9,052 nt of DNA from an uncultured Acholeplasmataceae bacterium (GTDB lineage: Bacteria; Bacillota_I; Bacilli_A; Acholeplasmatales; Acholeplasmataceae). The position numbers were made by a program, and so were the translations under genes. Location of the stretch: the NCBI GenBank assembly GCA_938041945.1, contig CALISC010000092.1:1-9052 (forward strand), in the 5' to 3' direction. Below the pieces are notes generated by a model, which was not told the origin of the DNA, ran no database searches, and was given only the letters and a program-made list of their open reading frames with translations. Shown here piece after piece: positions 1 to 5,562 of this stretch (positions within the stretch are counted from its first letter, which is position 1; each line of letters starts with the position of its first letter).

Positions 1-14
1 TATTAAATCTCCTT
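1..14 (-). promoter_or_regulatory. Ribosome binding site of a minus-strand gene starting just outside the left edge
   Basis: Read on the minus strand, AAGGAG (positions 14 to 9) is followed by eight bases (ATTTAATA) before the window ends. A start codon at normal spacing would therefore lie immediately beyond position 1. With the promoter at 75-103 this predicts a minus-strand gene to the left whose coding sequence is not in the window. Nothing can be said about its product. Confidence 0.6.
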
Positions 15-44
15 TTTTTAATTAAGTTAACTTTTTAAAAAAGG
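11..44 (-). promoter_or_regulatory. Leader hairpin that could mask the ribosome site of the left-edge gene
   Basis: CCTTTTTT (minus strand, 44 to 37) can pair with AAAAAAGG (18 to 11), and the second arm contains the GG of the Shine-Dalgarno sequence. The loop carries the palindrome AAGTTAACTT. The stem is mostly A-T, so it would be weak. It may be a translational control element or just a product of A/T-rich sequence. Confidence 0.25.
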
Positions 45-74
45 GCTAACTCGGAAATTAAATGTACCTTTAAA

Positions 75-103
75 ATAATAGCAAAAAAGGCATTTTAAGT
101 CAA
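75..103 (-). promoter_or_regulatory. Sigma-A-type promoter for the left-edge minus-strand gene
   Basis: On the minus strand TTGACT (103-98) is separated by exactly 17 bases from TATTAT (80-75). Both boxes are one mismatch from consensus. Transcription would start near 68, giving a leader of about 70 bases to the predicted start just outside the window. The promoter sits directly after the terminator hairpin of the transglutaminase-like gene, so the two transcription units are separate. Confidence 0.6.
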
Positions 104-110
104 AAATAAA

Positions 111-148
111 GCAGTTTTAAAAACAACTAACGCTATTTTTAAAACTGC
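111..148 (-). terminator. Rho-independent terminator of the transglutaminase-like gene
   Basis: GCAGTTTTAAAAA (111-123) and TTTTTAAAACTGC (136-148) form a perfect 13-bp stem with a 12-base loop. Reading on the minus strand, the hairpin starts 13 bases after the stop codon and is followed by TTTATTTTTG, a usable U-tract. It therefore ends the minus-strand gene at 162-3014. Confidence 0.75.
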
Positions 149-161
149 TTACATAACTTAT

Positions 162-3014
162 TTAGTCTTTGTTTTCAACACTTCTTTTAAATACCTTAAT
201 TACCGATACCAGCATTATTAAGGAAAATACGGTCAGTGCCAAGGTTAAACCCCCAATGACAGCAGCTTGTTTTGGGAATTTTTTGAAAAACATTAGCGGA
301 TCTTTAAAGAAATCCCAGTAGATTATCGGATCTTTGACAAAATCAAACTCCCATTCAACTGAGTGCAGAGAGTAATTTGAGCCTAGTGTTAAACTAACTT
401 TTTGACCGCTGAGCACGATTTTTTTAACGTCTACTGTTAGAAATCTCTTTTTAATTAAACTAATAGTTTTACTAAAATCTTGGTTTTTAAGTTCACTTGA
501 GTTTAAAATAAACTTCCCATTTTTAAAAACTTCCCAGTTTAATTTAGCAATCAGTTCTTTTTTTGAAATAAACTGAGCATAGGCCTTGATGTCTCTATCC
601 ACATTGTAGCCAGTGTAGATAAAGTGCCTGTCTTCAGCCAGCCAGCCTACAAACAAGGCATCTTTATCTACTGGCGGAATTAACTTAGCAATTTGCGCAG
701 CATTAGCAATTCCTTCTTTATTGAAGTCAATGGTTTTGTCGCCTTCTTTGTATAGTAGTTCAACTTTAGCTTTAATAACTTTGGGAATTAGTTCAAGGTC
801 GCTTGTGTATTTGCTTTGACTAACGTCAAAGCCTTCACCTAAACCTTTTATTTGCCACTCAATAAGTGAGTATCCTGGCCTGCAGTCTTGATTTAAATTA
901 TTTAAATCAAATAACTGATATTTTGATTTAATAGGTAGGTTAGTAATATATTTAAACTTAAACCTGCCTGGGTTTTTAAAACTTGCTGTATGCTGAGCAG
1001 TGTCTAGAGTTATTTCTTTTAGTCTACTAGGGATTGGTTTATAGTAAATTTTTGAAGTAGTCAAATAAGGGTCTTTTAATTTAAACTTACCTGCCACTTG
1101 CACGATATCTGAGTTAACTAAATCTAGTTCCCAGCCATATTTAGTTAAATCAGGTAAGTCAAATAATGCGTTTGGCTTAGTTAACTTAGTCTCACCGATT
1201 GTTTTTTCAAACTCGTCGTACTTTAAAACTTGGCCGACAATCATTTCTTTTTGAGCTTTTTTAGGCTCTTGGTGTCTAAACACCGCTGTTACTTCGGTGT
1301 CTTGATGAAGTGGTGTGCGAGCACTGAAAACTCGACCATTTAACTCTAAATGCGAAAACTTAGAGCCAAGTGAAAGATGCGGGAAAAATGGTTTTAAGAA
1401 GTTGTTTTTAATAGCCTCAAACACACTTTGACCTTTTAGTATTTGACCTGAGTAAAGCAGTGAACCATCTGCGCTTTTAACTAAAAAGTTAATTAAACTT
1501 TGGTTCTTTTCGTATTTAGCCGTAACTTCTTTTAAGTCTTTTGTAACTTTGCTTACATCTTTGTCAAAACCCACAAATGTTTTATCTTGGTAAGTTTTAC
1601 TTGGATAGAAGTTAAGTCTAGAGCCAAGGTCAGCGCTAAGTTCAGTTTGTCCGCTTGGTGTGTTTACTTTAACTAAAGTAGTGCCACCGTAGGTAGTTTT
1701 TATCTCAATTGTTTTTTTGGCAATTTTAGTCTCAGTTGCCGCTACTATTTCAAGCAGATACTCGCCATATCCCTCAATTTGTTTTTTAAGAACACCTGCT
1801 TTACTTAAACGCCAGTTTAAGTAAAGTGGGGTTTCGCCACTGATATTTAAATGTTTTAAAATCAGCTCAATTAACTGATTTGCTTGCTCTGGGTTTAAGC
1901 CCTCAGTAAACTCACCTTGTTCAAACTGAGGAAGTGCGTCGTTTGTTAAACTAGACGCATCTTCTTGTTTTAGTCCACCAAAATCAAAATTTGTAAGTTT
2001 TGGTTTTTTGGGTTCAAAAACAATTGAGTTACTTACAAAACTATCTTGATAGTTTTGGTGACTACTTGGCTGAGTTTTCAAAAGGTACTTTTGAAAAATC
2101 TCACCACCATCTAGATTTTGATCCCAAGTAAGATCCGTAAAATACCAATTTTGATTTAAATAAACGTAATTCCAAGCGTGCGGACCGTTTGCATTGCCTC
2201 CTGCTACTAAAGCAGGAATTCCAAGTTTATTTAGCACATAGGCATAAGCCTTGGCGTATCCATCGCAAACTGGCAAGTTTTCTTTGGAAAACACAGAAAA
2301 AGCACTGTGGGCAATTTTAAAACTAAACTCGCTTGAGCCTAGGTTTTCAGCAGCCGCTTTGTTGTAGGGTTTGCGTTTTAGTATTGAGTCGTGTAAGTTT
2401 TTGACAATCTCTGCTCTGGTTATGACTCCGTCTTTGTTTTGGTCTTGATACGCCTCTTGCCAGGTTGAGTATTCAGAGTAGGCTAAAAACTCATCTAGTG
2501 CATTTTTGAAACTTACTTGGTTTGAAAAATAAGACTCAAGTCTTAAAGTTTTAACTTTTTGAGTTGCGGTATATACTTGCTTATTAATAGAACCAGTTAG
2601 CCAGAAGTATTCGGGTTTATTTAAGAAACTGTAAACTATTTTGGTTAAGTTATTATCTGTATCTACGATTTCCATACCGTCTAAGTCAAGTTCTAAACTA
2701 CCAGTATCAGTTAAGCCTTCTGTTGATAAAAGTTCAAACATTTTGTTTTCAATTTCTTTAGACTTAGCCTTTTGATCTTGGTTTAGTTTAGAAGTTTGGC
2801 TGTATTTATCAACAGATTCACTTGGTTTGAAAATTAGGTTTTTTTCTTTTAAGACATTTAGTTTTTCTAGATAAGTTTTTTTACTTATCTCTGTTTTGTA
2901 GTAGTTGATATCTTTAACTTCGGCTTTAGCGGTAGTTTTTAAAAAAACTAAGCCTAAAAGCAAGAAAGTCAAGAAAGTTAAAACAATTAAATTAAAGGAT
3001 TTCAGTTTTCGCAA
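162..3014 (-). CDS. Membrane-anchored transglutaminase-like surface protein with EF-hand-type loop and InlB-like modules
   Basis: I start this at TTG (3014-3012), giving 950 residues. The ATG at 3059 lies upstream of a TATAAT box (3039-3044) and abuts a terminator, with no ribosome site. The TTG has AAGGAG ten bases upstream and gives a typical signal sequence: MRKLKSF, then a hydrophobic stretch (about residues 8-25) ending near AKA. The transglutaminase-like core is at about 225-310, with Cys250 in PVCDGYAKAYAY, His279 in HAWNYV and Asp294 in FTDLTWD. This is the usual Cys-His-Asp order. Before it, residues 191-202 (DQNKDGVITRAE) match a canonical EF-hand calcium loop. The long C-terminal half has diverged modules resembling InlB B/Listeria-Bacteroides repeats (FVGFDKDV...TAKYE; FVGWLAED...KAYAQF). 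A last membrane span (about 917-938) is followed by KVFKRSVENKD, and no LPXTG motif is seen. It is probably a cell-surface protein acting as protease, cross-linker or binding protein. The substrate is unknown. Confidence 0.8.
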   Translation of the reverse strand: MRKLKSFNLIVLTFLTFLLLGLVFLKTTAKAEVKDINYYKTEISKKTYLEKLNVLKEKNLIFKPSESVDKYSQTSKLNQDQKAKSKEIENKMFELLSTEGLTDTGSLELDLDGMEIVDTDNNLTKIVYSFLNKPEYFWLTGSINKQVYTATQKVKTLRLESYFSNQVSFKNALDEFLAYSEYSTWQEAYQDQNKDGVITRAEIVKNLHDSILKRKPYNKAAAENLGSSEFSFKIAHSAFSVFSKENLPVCDGYAKAYAYVLNKLGIPALVAGGNANGPHAWNYVYLNQNWYFTDLTWDQNLDGGEIFQKYLLKTQPSSHQNYQDSFVSNSIVFEPKKPKLTNFDFGGLKQEDASSLTNDALPQFEQGEFTEGLNPEQANQLIELILKHLNISGETPLYLNWRLSKAGVLKKQIEGYGEYLLEIVAATETKIAKKTIEIKTTYGGTTLVKVNTPSGQTELSADLGSRLNFYPSKTYQDKTFVGFDKDVSKVTKDLKEVTAKYEKNQSLINFLVKSADGSLLYSGQILKGQSVFEAIKNNFLKPFFPHLSLGSKFSHLELNGRVFSARTPLHQDTEVTAVFRHQEPKKAQKEMIVGQVLKYDEFEKTIGETKLTKPNALFDLPDLTKYGWELDLVNSDIVQVAGKFKLKDPYLTTSKIYYKPIPSRLKEITLDTAQHTASFKNPGRFKFKYITNLPIKSKYQLFDLNNLNQDCRPGYSLIEWQIKGLGEGFDVSQSKYTSDLELIPKVIKAKVELLYKEGDKTIDFNKEGIANAAQIAKLIPPVDKDALFVGWLAEDRHFIYTGYNVDRDIKAYAQFISKKELIAKLNWEVFKNGKFILNSSELKNQDFSKTISLIKKRFLTVDVKKIVLSGQKVSLTLGSNYSLHSVEWEFDFVKDPIIYWDFFKDPLMFFKKFPKQAAVIGGLTLALTVFSLIMLVSVIKVFKRSVENKD

Positions 3015-3024
3015 ATTATTCACG

Positions 3025-3044
3025 CTCCTTTTTTGTTTATTATA
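3025..3044 (-). promoter_or_regulatory. TATAAT -10 box and ribosome site that fix the TTG start of the transglutaminase-like gene
   Basis: The minus strand has TATAAT at 3044-3039 and AAGGAG at 3030-3025. Transcription from this -10 would begin near 3032, making the ATG at 3059 untranscribed from this promoter. A GTG at 3023 is only one base from the ribosome site. The TTG at 3014 is ten bases away and fits best. No good -35 is visible; TTTTAA at 3062-3067 falls at the 17-base position, inside the preceding terminator. Confidence 0.55.
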
Positions 3045-3059
3045 AGTGCTTGAAAACAT

Positions 3060-3095
3060 TTTTAAAAAAACGAGGTCGCCCTCGTTTTTTTAAAA
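3060..3095 (-). terminator. Strong hairpin terminator after the PPi-type phosphofructokinase gene
   Basis: The core stem is CGAGG (3071-3075), loop TCGC, CCTCG (3080-3084). It is extended by seven A-T pairs (3064-3070 with 3085-3091) and further T/A bases on both sides. It lies 32 bases past the stop codon of the minus-strand gene and ends with a long U-tract in that direction. Because it is nearly symmetric it could stop transcription in both directions. It separates the kinase from the transglutaminase-like gene downstream on the same strand. Confidence 0.85.
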
Positions 3096-3126
3096 TGTAA
3101 ATTGTTAAGAAATTAGTTTAATTTGT

Positions 3127-4347
3127 CTATTTTTTAAATTGAAAGTATTTAGGAAGTCCGTTTTCAAAAGGTGTTTTCATTTCACCTTGGATTAGTGGTT
3201 CTGCGTATTCAATGAAATCATCTGTTAAACCTGTGTGGTCTTTTTTAATCCACTCAAGTGGTACTCTTTTTTCACTGTTTTTAATGCGAGACAGCGAAAC
3301 CACACCGTATTCTAGTTTGTAAATTGGACCAGGTACACGTTTAACTGCAATCATTTTATCAGAGTGTCCCATAATAGCCGCAGTTGCACCAAACACGCCT
3401 GAGTTGTAAGCCTCTTGAACATCGGTTTTACTTTGCAGGTGAGCGCTTGAGCGTTGCATAGTAGAAAGTTCAATGGCTCTGGATTTAACGTCGCAAACTT
3501 TTTTAAGTTCGTTTGCCAAAATTTGGCCAACTCCGCCAAGTTGAGTGTGAGCAAATGCATCTTTTGTGGCTTGTTTGTAAAGTTCGGCAATATAGTTACC
3601 CTCGGCGTCTTTAATGCCTTCAGAAACCACTACGAAGACGTGTGGTTGTTTTTTAAACACGTTTTGAACGTCAGCGATAAACTCTTGAATTGAAAAAGTT
3701 TGTTCAGGTAGATAGAAAAGATCAGGACCTAATCCTGCCTTTTTGGCAAGCATCGCACTGGCTGTCAGCCAACCTGCGTTTCTACCCATAATTTCAACAA
3801 TATTGATAGAAGGGGTGCTATATACATTAGCATCTTGTTTTAGTTCCATTAAAGTTGTTGCTATGTATTTAGCCGCAGAGCCGTAGCCTGGTGTGTGGTC
3901 AGTTAAATCTAAATCGTTGTCAATAGTTTTGGGAATTCCAATTACTCTGCATTCATATTTCTTGGCTTGCAGGTATTGAGAAATCTTGTAAGCACTGTCC
4001 ATTGAATCATTGCCGCCAATGTAGAAAAAGTAGCGAATGTTGTATTTCACAAAAGTCTCAAGGATTTTTTGGTAGTCTGGGTGTTGTAAGTCTTTGTCTA
4101 GTTTGTATCTGCAACTGCCAAGTGCAGAAGATGGGGTGTTTTTCAAAAGTTCAAGTTGTTGTTTATCTTGAGCACGAATGTTAATTAGCCAACCGTTAAT
4201 AGCGCCAACTATCCCGTTTTCAGCTCCGTAAATATTTTCAATAAATTCGTATTTTGCACATTCTTCATATATCCCTAGAAGTGAAGAATTGATAACACTG
4301 GTAGGTCCACCAGATTGTCCAATTAATACAGATCCTCTTAATGCCAT
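3127..4347 (-). CDS. pfp: Diphosphate-type fructose-6-phosphate 1-phosphotransferase (PPi-dependent phosphofructokinase)
   Basis: The 406-residue product belongs to the phosphofructokinase family and is predicted to interconvert fructose 6-phosphate and fructose 1,6-bisphosphate in the cytoplasm. Visible motifs are the N-terminal phosphate loop GQSGGPT (10-16), IGGNDS (110-115), PKTIDND (139-145) and MGRNAGW (187-193). Asp114 stands where ATP enzymes have glycine, and Lys140 replaces the Gly/Ala before TIDND. In characterised members these two residues mark PPi as phosphoryl donor, which makes the reaction reversible. Asn113 replaces the usual Asp of GGD. I chose ATG 4347, not ATG 4362: GAGAGG (4354-4359) is its ribosome site, and an extended -10 (4366-4371) would start transcription near 4359, after the upstream ATG. 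The gene is divergent from pfkA, ends with TAG, and is followed by a terminator. Donor specificity is inferred from motifs, not shown. Confidence 0.88.
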   Translation of the reverse strand: MALRGSVLIGQSGGPTSVINSSLLGIYEECAKYEFIENIYGAENGIVGAINGWLINIRAQDKQQLELLKNTPSSALGSCRYKLDKDLQHPDYQKILETFVKYNIRYFFYIGGNDSMDSAYKISQYLQAKKYECRVIGIPKTIDNDLDLTDHTPGYGSAAKYIATTLMELKQDANVYSTPSINIVEIMGRNAGWLTASAMLAKKAGLGPDLFYLPEQTFSIQEFIADVQNVFKKQPHVFVVVSEGIKDAEGNYIAELYKQATKDAFAHTQLGGVGQILANELKKVCDVKSRAIELSTMQRSSAHLQSKTDVQEAYNSGVFGATAAIMGHSDKMIAVKRVPGPIYKLEYGVVSLSRIKNSEKRVPLEWIKKDHTGLTDDFIEYAEPLIQGEMKTPFENGLPKYFQFKK

Positions 4348-4353
4348 GTTTTT

Positions 4354-4376
4354 ACCTCTCATTCAATTATAACATA
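4354..4376 (-). promoter_or_regulatory. Extended -10 promoter and ribosome site of the PPi-phosphofructokinase gene
   Basis: The minus strand reads TGTTATAAT (4374-4366), a perfect extended -10 (TGnTATAAT). No strong -35 is visible; CTTTTA at 4394-4389 has the right spacing. The predicted transcription start near 4359 falls at the beginning of GAGAGG, so the leader is only about 12 bases long. Confidence 0.7.
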
Positions 4377-4490
4377 CCTATATAAGTTTAAAAGTCTTTA
4401 ATAAACAGGTGATTTTGAAACTTCAATAATCGGCTTACTAGGTTGTTTCATAGGATTTTATAAATAAAAACTAAGCCTTATTTTTCTTAA

Positions 4491-4532
4491 CTTTTTTGCC
4501 TAACTTACCTAAGTTTTTACCAAGCAAAAAAG
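4491..4532. repeat. Inverted repeat with nested inner repeat in the divergent promoter region
   Basis: CTTTTTTGC (4491-4499) and GCAAAAAAG (4524-4532) are perfect 9-base inverted arms. Between them AACTT (4502-4506) and AAGTT (4511-4515) form an inner pair around ACCT. The element lies upstream of the pfkA -10, in the roughly 245 bases between the two divergent kinase genes. It could be an operator or cruciform, but A/T richness makes chance plausible. Apart from this and the promoters I see nothing in 4377-4540. Confidence 0.3.
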
Positions 4533-4540
4533 CCTAAAAC

Positions 4541-4570
4541 TTAAATGAAGCAAAAGTTTCGTGTTAAAAT
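4541..4570 (+). promoter_or_regulatory. Promoter of the pfkA-uvrB-nuclease operon
   Basis: TGTTAAAAT (4562-4570) is an extended -10 with one mismatch in the hexamer (TAAAAT). TTAAAT at 4541-4546 is a weak -35 with an 18-base spacer. Transcription would begin near 4577, downstream of the ATG at 4545, which supports the ATG at 4608 as the real pfkA start. Confidence 0.55.
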
Positions 4571-4575
4571 AAAAG

Positions 4576-4600
4576 AGGCATTTAATGCCTTATTTAGGAG
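4576..4600 (+). promoter_or_regulatory. 5'-end hairpin and ribosome site in the pfkA leader
   Basis: AGGCATT (4576-4582) and AATGCCT (4584-4590) are perfect inverted arms, forming a 6-7-bp stem with a very short loop. The hairpin begins almost exactly at the predicted transcription start and ends five bases before AGGAG (4596-4600), which is seven bases from ATG 4608. A 5'-terminal stem of this kind could protect the mRNA or bind a regulator, leaving the ribosome site exposed. Confidence 0.45.
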
Positions 4601-4607
4601 ACGATTT

Positions 4608-5561
4608 ATGAAAATAGCAGTTTTAACTTCAGGTGGCGACGCACCTGGAATGAACGCCGCAATCAGGGCAGTTGTACGCACGGCCGACCAAGCAGGAATT
4701 GAAGTTCTAGGTATTAGAAACGGTTACGCTGGACTGGTTGAAAACGATTTTATTGAACTAAAGTCAACTGATGTTAGTGGGTTTTTGCAAATTGGTGGAA
4801 CTTTTTTGGGAACTAACCGTCTTAAAGAGTTTGTAGATGTAAACGTCCAAAAAATTGCGAAAAACAACCTAAAACAAGCCGGAGTTGATTATTTAATTAC
4901 AATTGGCGGAAACGGAACTTACCAAGGGGCCCTGGCTTTATCTAAACTGGGTGTAAACACAATCGGTATTCCTGCAACAATTGACAACGACCTTGGTGGA
5001 ACTGACAGCACTATTGGCTTTTCAACTGCCCTAAACACCATAATGGACGCAATTGATAAACTAAGAGACACATCTTCTTCACACCACCGTTGCTCTGTTA
5101 TTGAAACTATGGGCAGAGGTTCTTCGGAACTTGCAATTTACTCAGCAATTTGCGGAGGTGCAGAGTATGTAATTACTCACGACAAACCTTTTGATAAGGT
5201 TGCCTTAATGGCTAAGTTCAAAGAATACAAACGCCAAAACCGCAAACACGCCATTGTAGTGGTTTCTGAAAAACTACTAAATGTGCACGAACTTGCCGAA
5301 GAAATTTCTAAAGAAACTGGTTTTAACTCAAGAGCCACAGTACTAGGCTACGTTCAACGCGGTGGCTCTCCTTCTCAATACGACCGCTTTTTGGCAACTT
5401 CACTTGGTGTTAAAGCCGTTGAACTCGTTAAAGCGAAAGCTACAGGCGGACTTGCAGTTGGTCTTAAAAACTCAGAGCCTGTTTCTACAACTCTTGAAAC
5501 TGCTCTACTTGAAAAAAGAGACCACGAATATCTATTTAATATTTTAAGGTTGGTATCTTAA
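4608..5561 (+). CDS. pfkA: ATP-dependent 6-phosphofructokinase
   Basis: PfkA phosphorylates fructose 6-phosphate to fructose 1,6-bisphosphate in glycolysis. The product has 317 residues, close to the usual 319-320. The ATG at 4608 follows AGGAG and gives the canonical N-terminus MKIAVLTSGGDAPGMNAAIR. Motifs are TSGGDAPG (7-14), GGTFLGTNR with the conserved Arg71 (E. coli Arg72), IGGNGT (99-104), PATIDND (E. coli 124-129 region with the catalytic Asp), KLRDTSSSHHR, ETMGR and the C-terminal RATVLGYVQRGGSPSQYDR. Gly103 and the Ala before TIDND are the ATP-type signature, opposite to the neighbouring PPi-type enzyme. Asn102 stands where E. coli has Asp103, a metal-nucleotide ligand, so kinetics may differ from the model enzymes. 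It is the first gene of an operon with uvrB (one base between them) and the nuclease-like gene. The promoter lies upstream at 4541-4570. Confidence 0.92.
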   Translation: MKIAVLTSGGDAPGMNAAIRAVVRTADQAGIEVLGIRNGYAGLVENDFIELKSTDVSGFLQIGGTFLGTNRLKEFVDVNVQKIAKNNLKQAGVDYLITIGGNGTYQGALALSKLGVNTIGIPATIDNDLGGTDSTIGFSTALNTIMDAIDKLRDTSSSHHRCSVIETMGRGSSELAIYSAICGGAEYVITHDKPFDKVALMAKFKEYKRQNRKHAIVVVSEKLLNVHELAEEISKETGFNSRATVLGYVQRGGSPSQYDRFLATSLGVKAVELVKAKATGGLAVGLKNSEPVSTTLETALLEKRDHEYLFNILRLVS

Positions 5562-5562
5562 A

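Noticed and set aside
162..300. Sortase (LPXTG) anchor in the transglutaminase-like protein
   Set aside because: The C-terminus has a membrane span and basic tail but no LPXTG-like motif before it.
4348..4362. ATG at 4362 as start of the PPi-phosphofructokinase
   Set aside because: It overlaps the ribosome site of the ATG at 4347 and lies at or before the predicted transcription start.
4545..4607. ATG at 4545 as start of pfkA, adding 21 residues
   Set aside because: The segment contains the extended -10 and the leader hairpin, lacks a ribosome site at 4545, and the family N-terminus begins at 4608 after AGGAG.
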